This document shows positions 1-5,841 of a DNA stretch of 7,601 nt, piece by piece. A program made the translations under genes and the position numbers. The stretch is from CAZIOH01 sp964540815 (GTDB lineage: Bacteria > Myxococcota_A > Polyangia > Fen-1088): contig CAZIOH010000160.1 of assembly GCA_964540815.1 (NCBI GenBank), positions 1 to 7,601 on the forward strand, written 5' to 3'. A model generated the notes under the pieces. The model ran no database searches, was not told the DNA's origin, and saw nothing but the letters and a program-made list of their open reading frames with translations. Within the stretch, counting starts at the first letter, position 1. Each line of letters begins with the position of its first letter.

Positions 1-604
1 CTAGCTGCGAGAGCTCATTCTTTTCGCCAGTGATCAGCGCGCCGGTCGGGCCGTTGCCGGCATCTCACCGCGCGTAGGTCATATAACTAGTTCCTGCTAA
101 GCTATAGCTATTCAAACTTTAGCTATATCCGAACAGCATGGCCGAATTCGGCCGTTTGAAATCGCCGAGATAGAGGGAACCCGCTAGCTACTAGCCTGGG
201 TTTGTGATACTCATGAGCACAAGGCCGGTCAGAGTTTCGGCATCACGCCTCCGCTCATCCAGCGCTCCACCTCGTGCTCGCAGCTCGGCCTTAAGGTCGC
301 AGCAAGCTCCTCAACGATTGGTTGATCCTGACGGGATCGGTCACCAACGACTGGTCGGGAACTGAGCAGTTCCGCTGATCGACAAGAACGCCGGCAAGAC
401 CGCCAACGGTCGGGTCGCCATCAGCATGGTATTCAAGCGAGCGGCGACGCCGCAGACGGCGTTGCCCCGCCCGTTTCGGCGACGCGGAGACTTTCACCAC
501 GGGCTGCCAGGGCGCCGATTTGCAGTATCAAGGCGCTGCCATGCCGTACTCGGAGTTGACGAGATGCTCGGCCTTGAGCATGAGATGCGGCCAAGATCGC
601 ACGG
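1..604. other. No recognisable gene; AT-rich palindromic patch then probable decayed coding sequence
   Basis: I cannot support a functional gene here. Bases 80-200 are clearly more AT-rich than the rest and full of short palindromes. They hold AACTAGTT at 85-92, AGCTATAGCT at 100-109 with a further AGCTATA at 121-127, a perfect 14-base palindrome GGCCGAATTCGGCC at 140-153, and GCTAG/CTAGC arms at 183-195. TTCAAAC (111-117) and GTTTGAA (154-160) form an outer inverted pair. Bases 290-604 give only short, mutually inconsistent reading frames; short stretches on either strand have GC-rich third positions and then run into stops, as expected of a relic. No promoter, tRNA or repeat family was identified. 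Confidence 0.5.
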
Positions 605-793
605 ATGCCGCCGGTGAAGCGGCGTTGCTTGAGGATCCCTTTGCTTCATGCGGAGCAGGAAGCCCGCCCACGGCGTGATCTGCCGGTTGAACTCGACGTA
701 GCCCGACTTGCGCAACTCCAGGTGCCAAGCCGCGCCGTCAGCCATCTTAGGCGCATGCCTGCGGATGAACGGAGCCTTGAGCGCGAAGTTCAC
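494..793 (-). pseudogene. Unrecognised ORF, probably a relic
   Basis: The first 55 or so codons from a GTG at 793 look genuinely coding: GC-rich third positions and a protein-like composition with aromatic and hydrophobic residues in sensible alternation (for example GYVEFNRQ and ITPWAGFLLRM). After about base 625 this frame becomes Arg/Ser/Pro-rich and stops looking like a protein, while a neighbouring frame gives a better-looking stretch (LMLKAEHLVNSEYGM, about 530-580). That pattern suggests a frameshift in a decayed gene. The GTG overlaps the stop of a short open stretch upstream on the same strand (GTGA at 790-793), which may be another frame break. I do not recognise the family. It is divergent from the cytochrome gene, with about 210 bases between them. 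Confidence 0.22.
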
Positions 794-838
794 CCCTTCA
801 CAAACGACCTCGTCACCTCGTCATTCGTCATCGGGTTC

Positions 839-899
839 CGATCGATTGCGCGGCTTCGATCGCGTTCCAATCGCGTTGCGCACCATGGTCTGACGTCAG
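839..899. promoter_or_regulatory. Direct repeats and palindrome upstream of the cytochrome promoter
   Basis: ATCGCGTT occurs at 859-866 and again at 870-877, 11 bases apart, which is one helical turn. A related copy, ATCGATTG, begins at 841. A perfect palindrome CTGACGTCAG sits at 890-899, directly against the -24 element of the sigma-54 promoter. Sigma-54 promoters need an upstream-bound AAA+ activator, so phased repeats about 50-85 bases before the predicted start site are reasonable activator sites. The activator is not identifiable from this window, and the role is inferred from position only. Confidence 0.35.
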
Positions 900-900
900 C

Positions 901-916
901 TGGCACTGGCGTTGCA
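901..916 (+). promoter_or_regulatory. Sigma-54 (RpoN) promoter for the cytochrome lipoprotein gene
   Basis: The sequence TGGCACTGGCGTTGCA matches the sigma-54 consensus TGGCACG-N4-TTGCA/T at 11 of 12 defined positions, including the invariant GG (-24) and GC (-12) at exact spacing. Transcription would start near 927, giving a leader of about 77 bases to the ATG at 1004, with a good Shine-Dalgarno sequence at 994-1000. Orientation and distance fit the gene downstream. If it is real, expression depends on an enhancer-binding protein responding to a signal, not on housekeeping sigma factor alone. Confidence 0.7.
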
Positions 917-1003
917 GAGGGCACCACGCCGGACCGCTCACCCCTCTCCTTTTTCCTGGTCGAGAGCGGGCGCGGGCCTGGGTCACAAATCTCGGAGGTG
1001 TTC

Positions 1004-2437
1004 ATGTCGTCGAAATCTTGGCTCGCGATCGTTGCATTGACTGGTATGGCGGCGAGCGCGTCGTCTTGTGGAGTCGAAAAGCCCGTTGGGGAGGATTCGG
1101 TCGGCGTTGCGCAAAGTGCGCTGTCGCCAGCTGGGAATCTCCACGGCATCGCGGAGACCGTTCATTCGACGGGAACCATCGACCGAACCAATCCCTTCTT
1201 CCAAGCACTCGGGGCCAACCCGCGCACCTGCGAGAGCTGCCACGCTGCTAACCAAGGCTGGACCATCACCACCCTCGGCACGCAGACTACGTTTCTCACG
1301 AGCCTCGGCCTTGCGCCCATCTTTCTCCCTCACGATGCCGGGAGTCGACCCGATGAAGATCTCTCCACCTTCTCCGCCCGCTTCACGGCGTTCAGCAAGA
1401 CCCTGCTCAACAAAGGGCTGATTCGTTTTGGGCGCACCGTGCCTGGCACGGCCGAGTTCACGGTGACCGCGGTCGTGGATCCGTATGGCTTCGCGACCCC
1501 GACGCAAATCACCAACTTCCGCCGGCCCACCCCGGTGTCGAACGAGAGCAAGACCTCCACCGTCACCTGGACGGGCGGCCCACACGACGTGCCCACCGCC
1601 GTCAACAGCACCGCCATCGGAGCGACGACCTTTCACGAGCAACGGGCTACGCCTCTGCCAGCCGATCAGGCCGCCGCTATCCGGGACTTTCAGCTCGGCC
1701 TGGCCTTCGCGCAGATCTCCGACTGGGACGCCGGTCGGCTCGACGCGGACGGCGCCCTCGGCGGTCCCACCAATCTGCTCGCGCAGGCCTTCAGCGTGGG
1801 CGCCAACGACATCCAGTCGCCGGGCTTCACTCGCAACGTCTTCACCATCTTCGACGCCTGGAAGGTCTACGCCGACGCGCATGCACACCACGTCGGGGAT
1901 GGCTGCGAGCAGGATCTCGAGAGCTTCGTCTTCGACGTGCACGGCCGCCAGCTGGCCTCGCGCGCCGCGATCTACCGTGGGCAGGAGCTCTTCAACAACC
2001 TCGAGTTCTCGGTGTCGAAGGTGCACGGACTGAACGATGTGCTCGGGCCGGATCTCGCAACCCCCGTCACCGCCACCTGCAGCACCTGCCACAATGCGCC
2101 CAACGTGGGCGGCCACGCGGTGTTTCGGATGTTCGACGTCGGCACCGCCGATGCCGACAATTGCAGTGCGGATCTGCCGCTCCTCACCCTCCAGAACAAG
2201 GGCTCGGGCGCCGAGCGCAAGGTCTGTGACATGGGTAAGGGAGGCAATGGCGTGTGGGCGGATGTCGGATCGTTCCGCGCACCTCCCCTGCGGGGTCTGG
2301 CTGCCCGTGCTCCCTACTTCCATGACGGGCAGGCCACGAGCCTCACCGCCGTGGTCAGCTATTTCGACAAGCGCTTCAACATCGGGCTCACGCGACATCA
2401 GAAGCGTGATCTGGAGGCGTTCCTCGGCGCGCTCTAG
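1004..2437 (+). CDS. Di-haem cytochrome c peroxidase (CCP/MauG-like) lipoprotein
   Basis: This encodes a 477-residue exported protein with two c-type haem sites, probably a periplasmic or outer-membrane-anchored peroxidase or related redox enzyme. Residues 1-22 form a lipoprotein signal: Lys4, a hydrophobic stretch, and a lipobox-like A-S-S-C ending at Cys22. The first haem site is CESCH (76-80), preceded by the family-typical NPFFQALG. The second is CSTCH (359-363). The C-terminus carries the hallmark PPLRGLAARAPYFHDG (427-442), followed by the conserved aromatic-rich end FDKRFNIGLT (454-463). Met376 or another residue could be a distal ligand, but this cannot be settled by eye. I chose the ATG at 1004 because GGAGGTG lies at 994-1000 and the signal peptide begins there; the frame stays open upstream to 605, but that part has no protein-like features. 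The gene is monocistronic, with a sigma-54-type promoter upstream and a hairpin 15 bases downstream. The family is clear; the electron donor and true substrate are not. Confidence 0.9.
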   Translation: MSSKSWLAIVALTGMAASASSCGVEKPVGEDSVGVAQSALSPAGNLHGIAETVHSTGTIDRTNPFFQALGANPRTCESCHAANQGWTITTLGTQTTFLTSLGLAPIFLPHDAGSRPDEDLSTFSARFTAFSKTLLNKGLIRFGRTVPGTAEFTVTAVVDPYGFATPTQITNFRRPTPVSNESKTSTVTWTGGPHDVPTAVNSTAIGATTFHEQRATPLPADQAAAIRDFQLGLAFAQISDWDAGRLDADGALGGPTNLLAQAFSVGANDIQSPGFTRNVFTIFDAWKVYADAHAHHVGDGCEQDLESFVFDVHGRQLASRAAIYRGQELFNNLEFSVSKVHGLNDVLGPDLATPVTATCSTCHNAPNVGGHAVFRMFDVGTADADNCSADLPLLTLQNKGSGAERKVCDMGKGGNGVWADVGSFRAPPLRGLAARAPYFHDGQATSLTAVVSYFDKRFNIGLTRHQKRDLEAFLGAL

Positions 2438-2452
2438 AAGACTGGTTGGCAC

Positions 2453-2500
2453 GCCGAATGACAAGGCGGGGCTCGCCCACGGCGGGTCCCGTCATTCGGC
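2453..2500 (+). terminator. Hairpin downstream of the cytochrome gene, probable terminator
   Basis: Perfect 10-base inverted arms GCCGAATGAC (2453-2462) and GTCATTCGGC (2491-2500) enclose a 28-base GC-rich loop with a further small G/C stem. It starts 15 bases after the stop codon. There is no T-run after it, so it is not a canonical intrinsic terminator. It may act with Rho, protect the mRNA 3' end, or be a palindromic repeat unit. Confidence 0.5.
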
Positions 2501-2855
2501 CAGGCGGGCTCTCCCGCACAATCGCGAGGGAAGAAGGACAGGGGAGCACAAGCGCAAAACTGGAGGCCCGCTCGTTTTTCGGCCGGACGTCCCGGTGACA
2601 CCTGGGTCGCCCTTGCCCGGCGGCGGCTGGAGGAAGCGTCAGCGCGCCGTTCCTGCTGGCGCACTATCGACAAGAGTTATTGGGCGGTGGGTGAGAGGCG
2701 CTCGGGGTGCCATACCATGCTGATCCCCCACTCGACGCCCGAGGTGAACAGGACCATCTTCACTCCTGGAAACGGCACTCGTCTGACGAAACCCGACACA
2801 CGCGAGAATCCGACGCTCGCGGCGACGAACGCCAGCCGAGTTCAATGCCGAGATC
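2501..2855. other. Intergenic, no gene recognised
   Basis: The open frames here are rich in Arg, Ser and Pro and lack convincing starts, ribosome binding sites or recognisable motifs on either strand. The region separates the cytochrome transcription unit from the IS3 remnant. I see no RNA gene or repeat in it. Confidence 0.5.
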
Positions 2856-2885
2856 TGAAGTTGACCCGGTTCGGTGGAGTGTTCA
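2856..2885 (-). repeat. Candidate terminal end of the IS3-family element
   Basis: TGAAGTTGACCCGG begins at 2856, and the following bases to about 2885 have the layout of an IS3-family terminal repeat (TGA start, then a CCGGT-type core and a GTG..CACC stretch). It lies just beyond the transposase stop codon, where the right end of such an element belongs. The matching left end was not found, so the boundary is inferred from family resemblance and position. Confidence 0.4.
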
Positions 2886-2889
2886 CCGC

Positions 2890-3120
2890 TTATGCTGCGG
2901 CGGCAGTATGGTGGTCCCTTTCGTAGTTGATGGGTGACTGGTAGTCCAGGGCGGAATGGCGACGGCGCGGGTTGTACCAGCCCTCGATGAAGTCGAAGAC
3001 GGCCATCCGCGCCTCGGCCTGGGAGCGGAATCGACGACGGTCGAGGAGCTCGCACTCGAGGGTGGCGAAGAACGACTCGGCCATTGCGTTGTCGTACGCG
3101 TCGCCTACGCTGCCCATAGA
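2890..3120 (-). pseudogene. IS3-family transposase (OrfB), C-terminal fragment
   Basis: About 76 codons read as the end of an IS3-family DDE transposase. Motifs in order are SMGSVGDAYDNAMAESFF, which contains the third catalytic acidic residue (the Glu of AES); the segment LECELLDRRRF; AVFDFIEGWYN; and the typical ending RRRHSALDYQSPINYE. Intact OrfB proteins are about 270-300 residues, so the two catalytic aspartates and the whole N-terminal half, as well as OrfA, are missing. The open frame continues upstream to 3297, but that part is Pro/Arg/Ala-rich with no transposase character, so the element is cut at about 3120. It cannot be active. A diverged second copy lies at 5599-5672 in the opposite orientation. 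Confidence 0.88.
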
Positions 3121-3681
3121 GGTGTCCTTCCGACGGACAGCATTCTGATGGGAGGGGGGGCCGGGGGCAGAGGCTTTGCGCGCGCTCGGGCTCGACCCCG
3201 AGTCATTGAAGGCCGGCCGCCTCGAGGGCATGCAGGTCCTCCTTCCCGGCCTGGGAGCGGTGGTCGGTCCTCGCGGGTTGGTGCCCACCGGTGCCAACCA
3301 ACCGAACCGTCAGGGCGCGGATGCCGCTGGCCAATCACGAGCAGCGCCGCACCCTAAGCGTCGGCAACGTACGCCGTCCGGGATTTGGACCACGACGGAT
3401 GGCATCGCGTGGGAACCGGAAGGGTTCTCAAGTCAAAATGGTTAAGTCCGGAGTCGGCGTTGCGTATTCAGTCGTGGACCTGCATACATCCCACCACGAC
3501 GCCGTCTCTTTACGTTGTCGTAGGAATAGAAGGTTCCACGCGCCGCACTGCCACTACCGTCGCTGACGCAGCTCGCTAGCCCGCGCCAGATCGGGTCCGA
3601 TCTCCTGTACGGCAGATTCCCTTGACGGCGCTAGATCGCGACGGCAGCGTAGGGGAAGCTTGGCGCGCCCCGACGATGCCC
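3121..3681. other. No confident gene; possible short relic on the + strand
   Basis: The only protein-like stretch is on the + strand from about 3164, containing ALRALGLDPESLKAGRLEG and then VLLPGLGAVVGP, with GC-rich third positions. It has no ATG and no ribosome binding site, and after about 3290 it loses protein character before stopping at 3443-3445. I read it as a gene fragment left at the edge of the IS3 remnant and do not recognise the family. A dense G-run (3150-3167) sits at its start. Bases 3446-3681 show nothing recognisable. Confidence 0.4.
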
Positions 3682-4236
3682 TCACCCGAAGATGATCTCC
3701 ACCGTGTCCAGCGTGAGCTTCTTGACGGACAGCTCTCCCTGAAGGCCTTTCCGACGCCCCGACCAGACCGACGTTCACATCGACCATCTGCCGCCGCGAC
3801 TTGTGCTCGATGACCAGTGTCTTATCGTCCTTCCACGCGTAGTCGAACCGAGGTAGACGCGCCCTCACCATCGTGTCCGTGACCTCGATGGCACCTGGTC
3901 CATCCCGGGAGTCATCTCCCGCGACGATTTGAAGCGGCGCTGGAGCGTCGACTAGAGCCTGGGAGCACAGTCGCAGCACCAGTACTAGCCGAAGGCGTCA
4001 CAAGCCTGTTCCGAGGTCAGCTTCATGTGCTTGCACGTGCTCGCCAGCAACCGACCCACCAGCGCGTGATCGACGTCCGCGGTCGCGATCTCGAGGAGGG
4101 CGCCGCTCGAACCCGCGTTCGAATCCTTGACACTCTCCTTCCACATCCCGTCGCCCGCCTTGGCCTGAACCATCAACGGCAACATCGACTGATGATCGTT
4201 CCCTTCATGACCTGTACCCCCCTGGGAGGTCCCCAT
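3682..4236 (-). pseudogene. Unrecognised gene broken by two compensating frame shifts
   Basis: Three consecutive segments look coding (GC-rich third positions and sensible composition), but the middle one is in another frame. From the ATG at 4236, the first segment runs to a stop at 3985 and includes LLEIATADVDHALVGRLLA and KLTSEQACDAF. The second (about 3979 to 3745) includes VTDTMVRARLPRFDYAWKDD and LVIEHKSRRQMVDVNVGLVG. The third ends at a TGA at 3682-3684 with a clean C-terminus, ELSVKKLTLDTVEIIFG. The first and third segments share a frame, so one insertion and one deletion, or two sequence errors, would reconstitute one protein of about 185 residues. It has no clear signal peptide or known motif. 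Alternatively the first segment is a separate 83-residue gene. No function is assigned. Confidence 0.4.
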
Positions 4237-4725
4237 CTACAGACGCAGGTCCGAGTCGGATCGCCGACGTCGGACTTTCCCCCATGGTCGCCGGAACGAG
4301 GCCCTTCTCCAGTGGAGAACCGAGGTCACGAGAGACGGTAGTTGCCGTCCCCCACAGCGTCAACCACGAATCCACCAACTCGATCGCGACGAACGTCGAG
4401 GCGGCGAGCAAGGCGAACATCCAGGTCCTGGTCGTGCGCACGCGGAACACCAGGAGCGCAAAGAGGAGATCCAGCGCGGCGAGATACAAGAAGAGCGCAG
4501 CCGGGCCAACCACGGCAACGCAAAGGAGCCCACCCCGAAGGCGAGGGGGATCACCCGTCCCAGCGCCCATTAGACCCCATACGCGCAGGCACCGAGGGCT
4601 GATCGTATCCCGATCACCGCCCACAGCAGGGGCGCGAACGCAATCAGCTGGAGCCAGAGCCATTCAACGGGATAGTCCGCGAGGAAGAGCAAGACCCCAC
4701 CTGTCTCCGAGAGCTGCATCGTCAT
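4205..4725 (-). pseudogene. Broken membrane protein resembling the N-terminal part of apolipoprotein N-acyltransferase
   Basis: From an ATG at 4725 (or 4719) the frame reads as hydrophobic membrane segments: GGVLLFLADYP, then WLWLQLIAFAPLLWAVIGIRS. It reaches a TAA at 4570-4572 and continues beyond it in the same frame (ALGRVIPLAFGVGSFALPWLA). Near 4500-4510 the reading must shift frame to continue as ALFLYLAALDLLFALLVF and MFALLAASTFVAIELVDSWLTLWG, with a stop at 4205-4207. The sequence of helices and the ELxxSWL..WG region resemble the multi-helix N-terminal domain of Lnt-type apolipoprotein N-acyltransferases. The catalytic nitrilase-like domain of that family is absent, and the last 35 or so codons have no membrane or Lnt character. 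One in-frame stop, one frameshift and truncation indicate a dead gene. The Lnt assignment is a family-resemblance judgement; the membrane-protein and pseudogene calls are firmer. Confidence 0.5.
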
Positions 4726-4877
4726 GATGCTAGGGGCGTGGGGCAGCTTCGGTTCGGCTCGTCCGGTCACGGGGCGCGGCCAGACGATACCGGATCTCCG
4801 TCGGTCCGGGTCTACGCCGCGGCGGCGCAGGGGACGGGGCGAGTCCCGCGACGAAGCTCACCGGAGTTTGACGGGCT

Positions 4878-5543
4878 TCAGCGGACCTTGTTCTGAATCG
4901 TCATGACCGTGACGAGCAATTTCAAGGCACCTGCTGGGGTCATCGTGGGGGGATCGAAGGAGCCGCTCGATTCGATGGACTGAACGATGTGCTCATCAAT
5001 GGACTCGAGGTGCTGGCCACACATGCTCCACCCCAGGAACAGCCGCTTGCTGGCCGTCGACCGCTCGATGAGCTTGACCTTGTCGTGTCGCGGGTCCTTC
5101 AAGATCCTTGCGAATGTCCCTAAGACGTCGGTCATCGAGCCCTCCAGCGCCTGGAGAAACCACCCGCCGCAACTCAGCAGGGCTCCGGTCACATTGGCAG
5201 CCTGGTTCCGCTCCCGGGAAACGCGGAGAATAGCAGTCAGCACCTCGTCCGCGTTGGCGACGACGCCCTGACTCGGTCGACTGCAATAGATCAGCTTGTA
5301 GAGGCTCGGCGGGGCCACCTCGTGGAGTCCCTTCTGGGTGATCGGAGCTTCGGTGCGAGTCGAATCGACGGTTTTTGAGGACTCTTGAGCCTCCGAGATC
5401 TCGGAGTTGGCCACGTTCTGGATCCGTCGAGGCGCATCCTCGGTCGTATCAGGTGCAACACCACCCAGTGCCTGCCGCGAGCGCGCCGTCCCGAGTCTCG
5501 CTGCCGATGGATCCGGCGCGAAGGCTGGGCCATGGCGGCCCAC
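4878..5543 (-). CDS. BLUF-domain blue-light photoreceptor protein
   Basis: The encoded protein senses blue light through a bound flavin (FAD). The BLUF domain covers residues 81-176 of the longest reading (221 residues). The key positions are present: Tyr86 in LIYCSR, Asn113 in RNQAANVTGALL, Gln131 in FLQALEG, and Trp172/Met174 in GWSM. Further typical features are DPRHDKVKLIE (150-160) and two predicted C-terminal helices (about 177-221), as in short BLUF proteins with no attached output domain. The longest frame starts with GTG at 5543, just after a stop. Its first 75 residues are Ala/Ser/Thr/Glu-rich and without a domain. An internal GTG at 5316-5318, preceded by AAGGGA, would give a 146-residue protein, the usual length for stand-alone BLUF proteins, and may be the true start. 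The gene lies between an IS3 remnant and decayed genes, with no adjacent cyclase or phosphodiesterase, so its partner is unknown. Confidence 0.85.
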   Translation of the reverse strand: MGRHGPAFAPDPSAARLGTARSRQALGGVAPDTTEDAPRRIQNVANSEISEAQESSKTVDSTRTEAPITQKGLHEVAPPSLYKLIYCSRPSQGVVANADEVLTAILRVSRERNQAANVTGALLSCGGWFLQALEGSMTDVLGTFARILKDPRHDKVKLIERSTASKRLFLGWSMCGQHLESIDEHIVQSIESSGSFDPPTMTPAGALKLLVTVMTIQNKVR

Positions 5544-5598
5544 CTACGGACCGAGCTGGTGCTCGAGGCGCTCGGGTTCGCCGTCCAGCAGCGCCTGT

Positions 5599-5672
5599 CT
5601 CGAGTGCGAGTTCCTCGGCCGTCGTCGATTCACCTTCCAGGCCGAGTCGCGGATGGCCGTCTTCGACTTCAT
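5599..5672 (+). pseudogene. Second IS3-family transposase fragment, cut by the assembly gap
   Basis: Bases 5599-5672 translate as LECEFLGRRRF followed by QAESRMAVFDF, the same region of OrfB as in the remnant at 2890-3120. About 68 of 74 bases agree with that copy. The two are therefore related but not recent duplicates, and they lie in opposite orientation. Homology begins abruptly at 5599, and the sequence runs into N at 5673 in mid-motif, just where EGWYN should follow. The remainder of the element is hidden in, or lost at, the gap. No start, no catalytic aspartates; not functional as seen. Confidence 0.8.
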
Positions 5673-5772
5673 NNNNNNNNNNNNNNNNNNNNNNNNNNNN
5701 NNNNNNNNNNNNNNNNNNNNNNNNNNNNNNNNNNNNNNNNNNNNNNNNNNNNNNNNNNNNNNNNNNNNNNNN
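5673..5772. other. Assembly gap (100 N)
   Basis: Exactly 100 ambiguous bases, a conventional placeholder length, so the real distance is probably unknown. The left edge falls inside a repeated transposase sequence, which is a usual cause of contig breaks. The right edge (5773) shows no transposase sequence. Any open frame across the gap is an artefact, and the linkage of the lectin gene to the BLUF island depends on scaffolding. Confidence 0.97.
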
Positions 5773-5811
5773 AGCGTGGGCTCGATCCGCGTGGCTGGTG
5801 TGAGGAGGCTT

Positions 5812-5836
5812 CCGCGGCGACTCGGGCGTCGCGCGG
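5812..5836 (-). terminator. Hairpin after the lectin lipoprotein gene
   Basis: Read on the + strand, CCGC and GCGAC (5812-5821, with one bulged G at 5816) pair with GTCGC and GCGG (5828-5836) around a six-base loop, making a 9-bp, almost entirely G/C stem. It lies six bases past the stop codon of the lectin gene. There is no T-run, so Rho-independent termination is only a possibility. Confidence 0.35.
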
Positions 5837-5841
5837 TCGGG

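Noticed and set aside
605..1003. N-terminal extension of the cytochrome frame, open from 605
   Set aside because: It has no ribosome binding site and no protein-like composition, and it would bury the lipoprotein signal peptide and the sigma-54 promoter inside the coding region. The start at 1004 has GGAGGTG at the right distance.
983..2464. A 493-codon open frame on the minus strand opposite the cytochrome gene
   Set aside because: It is a by-product of the GC-rich codon use of the gene on the + strand. It is Arg/Gly/Val-rich with no motif, whereas the + strand has two haem motifs and the family C-terminus.
2687..2937. Two overlapping + strand frames of 76 and 79 codons
   Set aside because: They run antisense into the IS3 transposase fragment and its terminal repeat, have weak starts, and have no recognisable protein features.
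4110..4130. CGTTCGAATCC resembling a tRNA T-loop
   Set aside because: No cloverleaf could be built around it, and it lies in a coding-like stretch on the minus strand (KDSNAG).
4284..4727. A 147-codon + strand frame opposite the Lnt-like pseudogene
   Set aside because: It is Arg/Ser/Pro-rich shadow sequence; the minus strand gives hydrophobic membrane segments in sensible order.
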